A stretch of 64,000 nt of DNA from an uncultured Porphyromonas sp. (GTDB taxonomy: Bacteria; Bacteroidota; Bacteroidia; Bacteroidales; Porphyromonadaceae): contig NZ_CALHVI010000032.1 of the NCBI RefSeq assembly GCF_938039215.1, positions 1 through 64,000 on the forward strand, given 5' to 3'. Made by a program: the position numbers and the translations under genes. Positions 1-7,699 of this stretch are shown one piece after another (within the stretch, counting starts at the first letter, position 1; each line of letters starts with the position of its first letter). The notes under the pieces are model-generated. The model worked only from the letters and a program-made list of their open reading frames with translations, did not search any database and was not told the DNA's origin.

Positions 1-2
1 GT

Positions 3-36
3 GCTATGAATGGGTACTTGGATGCTCCACGATGGG
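3..36. repeat. Edge of a palindromic repeat array (array 0)
   Basis: Two degenerate units are visible: GCTATGAATGGG at 3-14 and TCCACGATGGG at 26-36, the second followed by TC. Both resemble the palindrome units of the arrays described below, and their starts are 23 bp apart. The first unit is nearly identical to the last unit of the array at 42063-42146. The array may continue left of the window. Confidence 0.4.
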
Positions 37-917
37 TCACTGGACCTACTATATAAATAGGGCAGTGCAGTTCTTAGCAATTGAGACCCCCCAAGCCCGA
101 TGTACTCCCATGGATAGGAAGAAGAGAGGGGAGTCCAATGCGTATGATTGGTTCTCTCACCCTCAGATGCTTCCAAGCCGATCTGTGAGGTATAAGCCCG
201 TGCAAATCACTCATGGACAAAGCCCCCTGATGCACTGCATACATAAAACTTTTGCTCTTAGGATGGGCTCCGTGAGTAGCGATATTCGTTCGTCTATGAT
301 CTGTGCTATGTTGAGGGTGAGAGCTGGAGGAATAAACTCAGAAGCGTGCGACTCTAGCTTTTACAGCTTCGGGTGCATCTAAGTTGGTCGGGGGGCGGGC
401 TCTCTTATATATATCGTCAAGAGATAGGACTCTTCACTGTGGCATAGGTATAGAGCTACGGCTTTTCTTGTGAAGCCGGATGGCTCAGAGGGTATGGGGT
501 GTTCGCTGAGGCTTCTTCTAGGAGGAAGCAATCCGATCGCTCAGATGAGATCCGAAAGATGGACTAAGATCATTAGTGTTGGATGTATCACGGCGGAAGA
601 TGTACATAGTGTTCGGAGGCTCAGGACTGCAGTGTCTTCCTATGAAGAGGAAATCATGGATGAGCTTACGAAGCTTGATGCTCTTCAACTTTTGATGAAG
701 CTTCAGGAAAAAAGGGGAGCATAACAGATCAAGCAAAAGCTAAGCCTCCGATGAGCCTCGTTAATCAACCTAGATGTGGAGCCTCCGATGCGCTTCGATA
801 GATAGAGGAGCGATCATCGGAACTTCCACCTCCACATATTCCTTCCCAGAACAAACTAAACATAACACATCAACTAGGGGTATTTACCTGTGAAACCCGA
901 CTTAATATATGGGAATA
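37..917. other. Long region without a convincing gene
   Basis: I see no recognisable gene here. Short open frames exist but show no family resemblance. At 774-790 and 815-837 there is an imperfect inverted repeat: ATGTGGAG pairs with CTCCACAT, and TCCGATG pairs with CATCGGA, which could form a long interrupted hairpin. The 10-mer GCCTCCGATG also occurs twice as a direct repeat, at 744 and 781. The stretch may hold a small RNA or gene remnants; neither can be shown. Confidence 0.4.
470..724 (+). CDS. Doubtful small hypothetical protein
   Basis: An 84-residue frame opening with GTG. The N-terminal half looks like random translation. The last 25 or so residues are a charged, leucine-rich, helix-like stretch (MDELTKLDAL and on to the stop), and an internal ATG at 656 would give only that 22-residue tail. 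I do not recognise it, and no TAnnTTTG box is placed right in front. It may be a decayed gene end rather than a working gene. Confidence 0.15.
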   Translation: MKPDGSEGMGCSLRLLLGGSNPIAQMRSERWTKIISVGCITAEDVHSVRRLRTAVSSYEEEIMDELTKLDALQLLMKLQEKRGA

Positions 918-968
918 GATAAAATGAAAGCCTCCCGATCAAGAGTCAGTACCTTGATCGGGAGGCTT
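918..968 (-). terminator. Intrinsic terminator of the pyrKD operon
   Basis: Perfect 16-bp stem, arms 928-943 and 953-968, with a 9-nt loop. Read on the minus strand it is followed by a T-rich tail (TTTCATTTTATC). It lies about 110 bp past the pyrD stop. Confidence 0.8.
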
Positions 969-1034
969 CATGATTAGATCTGCAGAGTCAGCTGTGACTC
1001 TTGGGATCGTCGTGCTTGTAGCGTAAGGAGTATA

Positions 1035-1073
1035 TATACCTTATTATATAGTGTACGTATACCTTATTATATA
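1035..1073. repeat. AT-rich 16-bp direct repeat, two copies
   Basis: TATACCTTATTATATA occurs exactly at 1035-1050 and 1058-1073, offset 23 bp, just past the pyrD stop. The function is unknown. The copies are AT-rich in an otherwise GC-rich region. Confidence 0.7.
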
Positions 1074-1080
1074 AGGACGG

Positions 1081-2007
1081 CTATTTCTTCTTGTCGATCT
1101 GAAGAGCACCGATGAGTTCGTTCACATCGGAGATACCATGACGGAGCATGTAGTTCTCAATTCCCTCGACGATCTGAACCGTAGCTGCAGGGTCTACGAA
1201 ATTATAAGTGCCGACTTCTACCGCTGAAGCACCTGCCAGCAGGAACTCAATAGCATCCGTGGCTGTGGCGATCCCTCCCATGCCGATGATAGGCACCTTG
1301 ACGGCTTGAGCCGTCTGCCATACCATACGCAGTGCAATGGGCTTTACCGCAGGACCTGAGAGTCCCCCAGTGATCGTCGAGAGCACAGGACGGCGCTTCT
1401 CTGCGTCAATAGCCATGCCGAGCAAGGTATTGATCATGGAGATGGAGTCCGCTCCTTCAGCTTCCACAGCTCGGGCTATCTCAGTGATGTCGGTGACGTT
1501 GGGCGATAGCTTGACGATGAGGGTCTTGTCGTAAACGGCTCGTACGGCACGCACGACAGAGGCTGCTCCAGCACAGGTGACACCGAAAGCCATCCCCCCT
1601 TCCTTGACATTGGGACACGATATATTAAGCTCAATAGCGGGGATATGCTCTAGGGCGTTGATCTTCTCAGCGGTAGCGATGTAGTCCTCTACTTGCGAAC
1701 CGCTGACATTCACGATCATCGCCGTGTCATAGTCTTGGATGGTTGGGTAGATGTGCTCACAGAAGTAATCTACCCCCTTATTCTGTAGCCCTACTGCATT
1801 GAGCATCCCTGAAGGAGTCTCAGCCATACGGGGATAAGGGTTCCCTTGGCGAGGATGTAGGGTCGTCCCCTTGACGAGGATGCCCCCTAGGCGATTGAGG
1901 TCGATGAAGTCGCTGTACTCCGTCCCATAGCCGAAGGTTCCAGAGGCAGTCATCACGGGGTTCTTGATGGTCAGACCTCGACCGATATGTACTTGTGTCT
2001 TGAGCAT
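1081..2007 (-). CDS. pyrD: Dihydroorotate dehydrogenase, class 1B catalytic subunit
   Basis: Oxidises dihydroorotate to orotate in de novo pyrimidine synthesis, in the cytosol; in the 1B class electrons pass through PyrK to NAD. The 308-residue protein has the family's full length. Visible motifs are NISCPNVKEGG, which carries the cysteine that serves as catalytic base in class 1 enzymes, KLSPNVTDI, and the C-terminal FMN phosphate-binding stretch GMGGIATATDAIEFLLAGA. The start lies 1 nt past the pyrK stop, which argues for one transcript and a PyrD-PyrK heterotetramer. A perfect hairpin terminator follows at 928-968. Confidence 0.96.
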   Translation of the reverse strand: MLKTQVHIGRGLTIKNPVMTASGTFGYGTEYSDFIDLNRLGGILVKGTTLHPRQGNPYPRMAETPSGMLNAVGLQNKGVDYFCEHIYPTIQDYDTAMIVNVSGSQVEDYIATAEKINALEHIPAIELNISCPNVKEGGMAFGVTCAGAASVVRAVRAVYDKTLIVKLSPNVTDITEIARAVEAEGADSISMINTLLGMAIDAEKRRPVLSTITGGLSGPAVKPIALRMVWQTAQAVKVPIIGMGGIATATDAIEFLLAGASAVEVGTYNFVDPAATVQIVEGIENYMLRHGISDVNELIGALQIDKKK

Positions 2008-2008
2008 G

Positions 2009-2785
2009 TTAGTCCTTCTTGATAAGCGTAGAGTTAAAGACGGGACCCTCGGTGCATACGCAGGTGTTGCCCTTGCCTACGAGGTCTTCGACACAGCAGA
2101 GGCATGCTCCGATACCGCATGCCATGGTATTCTCAAGGGAGACTTCACAGTCGATCCCACGGCTCTCAGCCACCTTGGCTACGGCGATCATCATCACCTT
2201 GGGCCCGCAGGTATAGATACGGTCAAAAGAGCCTTGCTGCAAGATGGGGTGATCGGTCACACGACCTTCGATCCCCAGCTCACCATTATCTGTCGTGAGG
2301 TGGACTTCTCCAAGGGCTTCGAACTCTTCCCTTAGTACGATGTGGCTGGCCGTACGCCCACCGAGGAGGATCGTAGGACGAATACCTGCTACGCTGAACT
2401 GCCGAGCGAGGAAGAGCATGGGGGCTATCCCTACACCTCCTCCGACAAGGAGGGGACGAGAGATGCCCTCCGTAGAGAAGGTGTTGCCCAGCGGTATCAG
2501 GAGGTCAAGCGAAGTGCCATCGGGAAGGCCTGTGAGGATCGATGTCCCCTTGCCAACACGACCGATAAGGAGCCACAGCTCTCGGCGATCGGGGAAGACA
2601 TTGCAGATCGATATAGGACGGCGAAGTAGGACGATGCCTCCTGGGACTGCGACTTGTACGAACTGACCTGGAGCCATCTCTGGGAAGATACCAGCCTCTA
2701 TAGGGAGGGAGAGCTTGAGCAGATGATTGCCCGCTCCTAGATCCTCAGTGGAAAGGAGTGTAAACCGAAGCGAATACTTTTTCAT
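2009..2785 (-). CDS. pyrK: Dihydroorotate dehydrogenase electron-transfer subunit
   Basis: FAD and [2Fe-2S] subunit that carries electrons from PyrD to NAD+. The FAD-binding motif RRPISICN, the nucleotide-binding GGGVGIAPMLFLAR and the C-terminal cluster ligands in CGIGACLCC followed by a last cysteine in NTCVC are all present. I prefer the ATG at 2785 (MKKYSL) because homologues begin this way; an ATG five codons upstream (2800, MHHHA) is also open. It is followed directly by pyrD and preceded by an XRE-type regulator 41-56 bp away on the same strand. Confidence 0.94.
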   Translation of the reverse strand: MKKYSLRFTLLSTEDLGAGNHLLKLSLPIEAGIFPEMAPGQFVQVAVPGGIVLLRRPISICNVFPDRRELWLLIGRVGKGTSILTGLPDGTSLDLLIPLGNTFSTEGISRPLLVGGGVGIAPMLFLARQFSVAGIRPTILLGGRTASHIVLREEFEALGEVHLTTDNGELGIEGRVTDHPILQQGSFDRIYTCGPKVMMIAVAKVAESRGIDCEVSLENTMACGIGACLCCVEDLVGKGNTCVCTEGPVFNSTLIKKD

Positions 2786-2840
2786 TGCGTGATGATGCAC
2801 ATTGGACTTGATGCCACAAAGATACGCAGAATATACCGCC

Positions 2841-3284
2841 TTAGGACTGGCTTTCGTCCGAATGAAAGGAGGAGAAGCTATTGTCGGTATAGAAGACTGT
2901 GATGTGATCGATCTCCTTGCTCCGTCGCCCTTCTAGCTCGGCCTTGAGGCGAGCTATTTCTTCGGCCTGGGAGATAAGGATCGTGTGTAGCTTGTCCGTC
3001 TCATCCCCTTCGGAGGCATCCAGTAGAGAAGGTGCTACTGGTCTAGGGTACTCGCCACCTTCCGTCCCAAAGAGGAACCAGTAGGGATCCACGAGCTCAG
3101 GGTAATGCTCGATGATCTTATTTATCGTCACGACATTTATTAGCTGTCGCTCATTGAGGTTGAGGGATAGCGTCGCTGGCGCAATGCCTGCTCGGGTGGC
3201 GAAGTCTTTAGAGGTTAGACCGCTGTTATTGATCACCTCCCGAAGTCGTCTAGTGATCGCTGCAAGATCGATGAACTCTGACAT
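2841..3284 (-). CDS. XRE-family helix-turn-helix regulator
   Basis: A 147-residue DNA-binding protein. The first 60 or so residues form a lambda-repressor-like helix-turn-helix (AITRRLREVINNSGLT, then FATRAGIAPATLSLNL). Next comes a linker containing the WFLFGTEGG motif common in Bacteroidota and phage-type regulators, then a short helix (AEEIARLKAELEG) that could be a coiled coil for dimerisation. An upstream in-frame ATG at 3317 exists, but it abuts a TATCTTTG promoter box at 3319-3326, so transcription would begin at or past it; I therefore choose the ATG at 3284. The gene heads the pyrK-pyrD group. Its target is unknown. Confidence 0.8.
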   Translation of the reverse strand: MSEFIDLAAITRRLREVINNSGLTSKDFATRAGIAPATLSLNLNERQLINVVTINKIIEHYPELVDPYWFLFGTEGGEYPRPVAPSLLDASEGDETDKLHTILISQAEEIARLKAELEGRRSKEIDHITVFYTDNSFSSFHSDESQS

Positions 3285-3318
3285 AATGGCTGGGTTTATG
3301 CTGATTTGCTTACGCAAA

Positions 3319-3326
3319 CAAAGATA
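3319..3326 (-). promoter_or_regulatory. Promoter -7 box for the regulator-pyrK-pyrD unit
   Basis: TATCTTTG on the minus strand matches the Bacteroidota TAnnTTTG box. No clear -33 TTTG is seen. Its position rules out the ATG at 3317. Confidence 0.65.
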
Positions 3327-3914
3327 GCAATTTGAATTCGTAATTATGAATGTTGATTGGTTTTGAATTTGGAATTGCCTCCTTTATAACGGGTGAATTT
3401 GGGGGATTTGAACCATAAATCCCTCGATAGTACATATAAGCATAGCTTCACATAATGATCATATATTATTGATATACATGCTATTCAGTTATTCAATTGC
3501 GCCACCAATCAGCCGATTCGGCTACGACTGAGGGTTAAATCTGAAGCACTCCTTTAGGTTGCGATGTTTAAGTTGTTGGTTATGAGCGTTAAGTATACTT
3601 ATACTTACACCTAGTGATAAGATTAGGTTTGTTGAATTAAATCGGTACTCCCCTATCCCATAGCACTACCCTACTGTTGTATCTAAATCTATTGATCTAA
3701 ATTTGAATAGATCTAAATTCAGCATCGCAAAGCATGTACACCCCCGAAAATTCACCACCTTGAAGGACTGCCACGATGACAGACTGTGTGGGGTGTCTAT
3801 CTGAGGATAAATTCAGGGGCACAAAATGGTGGATCATGGAGGAGGAAGAGCGAGGACATTCATCCGCCTCCATAGCCCTATACCTAGCCTTGCTTTAGAG
3901 GGGGCACAACAAAT
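3327..3914. other. AT-rich intergenic region with short repeats
   Basis: No gene seen. The first 200 bp are clearly AT-richer than the surroundings. It holds a 7-bp hairpin (GGGATTT at 3403-3409 with AAATCCC at 3417-3423), a palindrome AGCCGATTCGGCT at 3511-3523, and three copies of ATCTAAAT at 3681, 3695 and 3711 that could be operator half-sites. All of these are weak on their own. Confidence 0.4.
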
Positions 3915-4064
3915 CCTACTGTAGGTTGTCCTTGCCATTCACAATAAGTCATCGAGACAATTCTCGCTAGGTTATCGATACGATCTAGGGTAAATCGTAG
4001 AGACGGCCTTACGGTAGATCTTTGGGACGACCCTCTATGGGGTTCTTTGGCGACCTACCTTGGG
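3915..4064. repeat. Decayed palindromic repeat array (array 1, seven units)
   Basis: Seven 11-bp cores start at 3915, 3938, 3961, 3984, 4008, 4031 and 4054, so the spacing is 23, 23, 23, 24, 23 and 23. The best are CCTACTGTAGG, CCCTCTATGGG and CCTACCTTGGG; the middle ones have several mismatches to CCYAYnRTRGG. The 12-bp gaps often end in CGA, as in the intact arrays. It lies 158 bp upstream of the pepO promoter box. The regular register is the main support, since single units would not be convincing. Confidence 0.6.
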
Positions 4065-4221
4065 GTGTTTTGAGTCCGGATGCGACTCCTTATTTATATG
4101 GTATAGAGGTACGGGATTAATTATGCTGTAGAGGTACGAGGAGGAAGGTCTGTTAGGACGGGGCGAAATCCAGGGGTGAGAAGTGAGCGGAAAGCATATC
4201 GCCTTGAGTAGAGAAAAGACT

Positions 4222-4229
4222 TACCTTTG
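4222..4229 (+). promoter_or_regulatory. Promoter -7 box for pepO
   Basis: TACCTTTG, about 104 nt before the pepO ATG. A TTGA at 4204 is closer than the usual -33 spacing. Confidence 0.55.
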
Positions 4230-4332
4230 TTCTCGGCATCCTCCCTAGCCACTCTGCATACGAGATGCTAGGCGATGCCTGCGATCTTTAGCCACAAGAA
4301 AGACAACTAATCATTTTAATATCTAGATCGTC

Positions 4333-6393
4333 ATGCAGATCAAGAAGCAACTAATCACACTAGGTCTCGGAGCGCTCTTAGCTCAGGGGATCTCGCCGGT
4401 AAGTGCATGGGCACAGAAGGCGAATGCACAGAAGTCATCCTCAGGGATCAACTTCTCAGACATGGATCGGAAGATACGTCCGCAGGACAACTTCTACCTC
4501 TACACTAATGGAGGCTGGATGCGCAAGAATCCTCTGAAGCCAGCGTATAGCCGCTTCGGCACCTTCGATATCCTACAGGATACGACCACGGCACAGATCC
4601 ATAATATCGTAGAGGAGCTCGCTGCAAAGCCCCAAACTAAGGGCTCGAACGACTACCGTGTAGCCGTCCTCTACAAGCAAGCGATGGATATCGCCACACG
4701 CAATGCGTTAGGTGCACAGCCTATCCAGCCCGAGCTTCAGGCGATCCAAGCCCTGAAGGACAAGGGCGACGTACTGAAGTATCTAGCTCATCAGGATCAA
4801 GAGTATGGCCAAGGAGGTCTCTTCGGGAGCGGTGTCGCTGCCGATGAGAAGAACAGCACGATGAATATCTTCCTCCTCAATCAGACAAGCCTTGGTCTAG
4901 GCACTCGTGACTACTATGTAGAGAAGAACGCCGAGACAGAGAAGATCCTAGCGGGATATGAAGCTTATCTGATCCGCATCCTCAAGCTTGCTGGCTTCGC
5001 AGAGGCAGAGGCGAGCCGTATCGCTAAGACTACCATCGGTCTGGAGAAAGAGTTGGCGCAGTTCTCCTACTCCAACACCGAGCTCCGTGACTCACAGAAG
5101 AACTACAACATCGTCAATATCGCCGACTTCGCTCGTGAGAACAAGGGCTTCGACTGGCAGGGATACTTCTCTCTGCGTGGGCTCGATATCACGACGGCCA
5201 ACTTCACACAGCTGGGCTTCTTCAAGGCTTTCGATAAGTGGTATCAGGGTGCTGCCCTAGCCGACCTCAAGGACTTCTTCATCTCCCGTACGGTGAGTGG
5301 TGCTGCCACGTCGCTGAGTGATGACTTTGAGCAGGCTCAGTTTGACTTCTTCGGGAAGCAGCTGAGTGGTCGTAAGGAGATGCACCCACGCTGGAGACGT
5401 AGCGTCGGTGTCGTACAGAGCGTCCTCGGCGAAGCCCTCGGTGAAGTCTATGTCAAGCGTCACTTCTCTCCCGAAGCTAAGGAGCGTATGCTCACCCTCG
5501 TGCACAACCTTCAGAAGGCGCTGGGGCAGCGTGTCAATGCCCTCACCTGGATGAGTGAGGAGACGAAGAAGCGTGCTCAAGAGAAGCTCAGCAGCTTCGT
5601 CGTCAAGATCGGCTACCCTGACAAGTGGATGGACTACAGCTCCCTCGATATCGATGAGTCGAAGACCTACTACCAGAACCTCGAGGCTACAGTACGCTTC
5701 ATGCAGGCAGACAACCTCAAGGACCTAGGCAAGCCCGTAGATCGCACGAAGTGGCTCATGAGCCCACAGGAGGTCAATGCCTACTACATGCCTACCACCA
5801 ACGAGATCTGCTTCCCTGCAGGGATCCTACAGCCTCCCTTCTTCAACATGGAAGCTGATGACGCTGTGAACTATGGTGCTATCGGTGTCGTCATCGGCCA
5901 TGAGATGACCCACGGCTTCGACGATGAAGGCTCCAACTTCGACAAGGATGGTAACATGAACAACTGGTGGACGGCTGAGGACCGTCAGAAGTTCGAGGTG
6001 ACGACCCAGCGTCTGGCTAAGCAGTTCTCTTCTGTCACCGTAGCACCAGGGCTCAAGGCCAATGGTGAACTGACCCTCGGGGAGAATATCGCAGACCAGG
6101 GTGGTCTCACTATTGCCTACCTCGCTCTCCAGCTTGCTAGAGAAGGACAGCAGACTGCTAAGATCGATGGGCTTACTCCAGCACAGCGCTTCTACATCGC
6201 CTATGCTCGTCTCTGGGGACAGAATATCACCGAGGCTGAGATCCGTCGCCTTACGAAGCTCGATCCCCACAGCCTTGGACTCCTACGAGTCAATCAGGCA
6301 CTGAAGAATATCGATCCCTTCTACAAGGCGTTCAATATCCGTCCTACGGATAAGATGTACCTAGCTCCCAAGGACCGTGTAGTGGTCTGGTAG
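4333..6393 (+). CDS. pepO: Secreted M13-family zinc endopeptidase (PepO/neprilysin type)
   Basis: Exported metallopeptidase expected to cleave short peptides in the periplasm or outside the cell, fitting an organism that lives on peptides. The 686 residues begin with a signal peptide (basic QIKKQ, hydrophobic LGLGALL, small residues before AQKANAQ). The N-terminal M13 domain spans roughly residues 45-430 and the catalytic domain follows: NAYYMP substrate-binding motif, HEMTH zinc site in VIGHEMTHGFDDEG, and the third zinc ligand in GENIADQGG. The C-terminus ends in VVVW, where mammalian members have a CxxW-type end, so the disulfide there is absent. Own promoter upstream and a strong terminator after the stop suggest a single-gene transcript. 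Confidence 0.93.
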   Translation: MQIKKQLITLGLGALLAQGISPVSAWAQKANAQKSSSGINFSDMDRKIRPQDNFYLYTNGGWMRKNPLKPAYSRFGTFDILQDTTTAQIHNIVEELAAKPQTKGSNDYRVAVLYKQAMDIATRNALGAQPIQPELQAIQALKDKGDVLKYLAHQDQEYGQGGLFGSGVAADEKNSTMNIFLLNQTSLGLGTRDYYVEKNAETEKILAGYEAYLIRILKLAGFAEAEASRIAKTTIGLEKELAQFSYSNTELRDSQKNYNIVNIADFARENKGFDWQGYFSLRGLDITTANFTQLGFFKAFDKWYQGAALADLKDFFISRTVSGAATSLSDDFEQAQFDFFGKQLSGRKEMHPRWRRSVGVVQSVLGEALGEVYVKRHFSPEAKERMLTLVHNLQKALGQRVNALTWMSEETKKRAQEKLSSFVVKIGYPDKWMDYSSLDIDESKTYYQNLEATVRFMQADNLKDLGKPVDRTKWLMSPQEVNAYYMPTTNEICFPAGILQPPFFNMEADDAVNYGAIGVVIGHEMTHGFDDEGSNFDKDGNMNNWWTAEDRQKFEVTTQRLAKQFSSVTVAPGLKANGELTLGENIADQGGLTIAYLALQLAREGQQTAKIDGLTPAQRFYIAYARLWGQNITEAEIRRLTKLDPHSLGLLRVNQALKNIDPFYKAFNIRPTDKMYLAPKDRVVVW

Positions 6394-6416
6394 GGCACAC
6401 CCCTCTCCCTCTTTTC

Positions 6417-6462
6417 ACGCTACCGACTGGAGTATATGGCTCTGGTCGGTAGCGTTCTTTTT
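6417..6462 (+). terminator. Intrinsic terminator after pepO
   Basis: Perfect 11-bp stem ACGCTACCGAC / GTCGGTAGCGT (6417-6427 and 6445-6455) followed by TCTTTTT. Confidence 0.9.
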
Positions 6463-6485
6463 AGGTGACTCCACTGAGAAGACAC

Positions 6486-6493
6486 TATCTTTG
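6486..6493 (+). promoter_or_regulatory. Promoter -7 box for the chromate-transporter pair
   Basis: TATCTTTG 20 nt before the ATG at 6514, right after the pepO terminator. The expected untranslated leader is only about 15 nt. Confidence 0.7.
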
Positions 6494-6513
6494 CACACTC
6501 TAAGGCATACGGA

Positions 6514-7083
6514 ATGAATAGAATGACTCGTAAGGAGCAGAGACAGCTCTTCGGTATCTTCTTCAAGATAGGGGTGACGACCATCGGCGGGGGCTATGCC
6601 ATGATCCCGATGATGGAGCATGAGATCGTCCAGCGCATGAAGTGGCTTGACCAGCAGGAGTTCATGGACATCCTAGCGGTCTCCCAAGCTACCCCAGGGA
6701 TCTTCGCCGTAGATATGGCGAGCCATATCGGGCATAAGCTCGGCGGAGTGCGTATGGCACTCCTCGCAGCCCTCGGCAATGTCCTCCCCTCCTTCATCAT
6801 CATCTTGACGCTAGCCACCCTCTTCCAGCAGTTCAAAGAGATCCAGCTCGTAGAGTATGCTTTCCGTGCCATTCGCCCCGTCGTGGTGGCTCTGATAGCT
6901 GCTCCTATCTTCTCCATGGCTCGGTCGGCCTCTCTGACCCGCTATACCCTCTGGATCCCCCTAGTCTCTGCCTCCCTCATCTATTTCCTTGGGGTCTCCC
7001 CCGTCTACATTATCCTCATCGCCGCACTAGCAGGTTGGGGCTATGGACTCCTCAAGGGCAAACAGAAAGCCTCCCGATCATGA
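6514..7083 (+). CDS. Chromate transporter, short-chain CHR subunit 1
   Basis: An inner-membrane protein of 189 residues, half the size of long-chain ChrA. It shows the CHR signature: FKIGVTTIGGGYAMIP near the start, then FMDILAVSQATPG and the following MASHIGHKLGG, with about five to six hydrophobic segments. Short-chain members work as pairs with opposite topology, and the second half follows with an ATGA overlap. Family members export chromate or related oxyanions, but the real substrate in this organism is not known. A second in-frame ATG at 6523 is possible. Confidence 0.88.
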   Translation: MNRMTRKEQRQLFGIFFKIGVTTIGGGYAMIPMMEHEIVQRMKWLDQQEFMDILAVSQATPGIFAVDMASHIGHKLGGVRMALLAALGNVLPSFIIILTLATLFQQFKEIQLVEYAFRAIRPVVVALIAAPIFSMARSASLTRYTLWIPLVSASLIYFLGVSPVYIILIAALAGWGYGLLKGKQKASRS

Positions 7084-7667
7084 TCTTCCTACAGCTCTTC
7101 CTTGTCTTCTCCAAGATCGGTATCGTCGGCTTCGGTGGGGGCTATGCCATGCTCTCGCTGATCCAAGATGACGTGGTCAATAAGCATGGCTGGCTAAGTT
7201 CGGCTGAGTTCACCGACATCGTGGCGGTGAGTCAGATGACTCCTGGCCCTCTGGGGATCAATATGGCGACCTACGTGGGCTATACCTCCGTCGTCAATGC
7301 TGGCTACTCTACGGGGCTGGCTATGCTGGGCTCTCTGCTGGCTACCCTCTCCATCCTTTGGCTCCCCTTCATCCTCATGATCGTGGTGAGTCGCTTCCTG
7401 CTCAAGCATAAGGAGAGCCCCGTTATCAAGAGCATTTTTGCGGGGCTACGTCCCACGATCGTTGGGCTCGTAGCTGCAGCAGCGCTGGTACTGATGAATG
7501 CCGAGAACTTCGGGGCACCTCGTACGGCACTCCTGCAGTTCGTCGTCAGCCTCGTCCTCTTTGCACTAGCCTTCATCTCCGTCTACCGCTTCAAGGTCAG
7601 CCCGCTGAAGATCCTTGCTCTGGCTGGTATCTTCGGGATGGTCTTCTATAGTGTCTTCCCTAGCTAA
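7080..7667 (+). CDS. Chromate transporter, short-chain CHR subunit 2
   Basis: Partner of the preceding gene, 195 residues, with the same signature (FSKIGIVGFGGGYAMLS, then FTDIVAVSQMTPGP). The ATG at 7080 overlaps the TGA of the first subunit, the classical sign of translational coupling; an in-frame start 15 codons upstream lies inside subunit 1 and is unlikely. About six membrane segments. Only 32 nt separate it from murI, so the peptidoglycan genes may be read from the same promoter at 6486. Confidence 0.88.
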   Translation: MIFLQLFLVFSKIGIVGFGGGYAMLSLIQDDVVNKHGWLSSAEFTDIVAVSQMTPGPLGINMATYVGYTSVVNAGYSTGLAMLGSLLATLSILWLPFILMIVVSRFLLKHKESPVIKSIFAGLRPTIVGLVAAAALVLMNAENFGAPRTALLQFVVSLVLFALAFISVYRFKVSPLKILALAGIFGMVFYSVFPS

Positions 7668-7699
7668 GTCTCTTACGCTATCCTATCCTTCTCTTATCT

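Noticed and set aside
32..382. A 116-residue frame at the window start
   Set aside because: Its translation has no family resemblance and its composition looks random; it also begins inside the probable repeat array.
2009..2785. PyrK as the partner (NfnA) of the GltD-like protein
   Set aside because: It is coupled to pyrD with 1 nt spacing, so its role with dihydroorotate dehydrogenase is the better reading.
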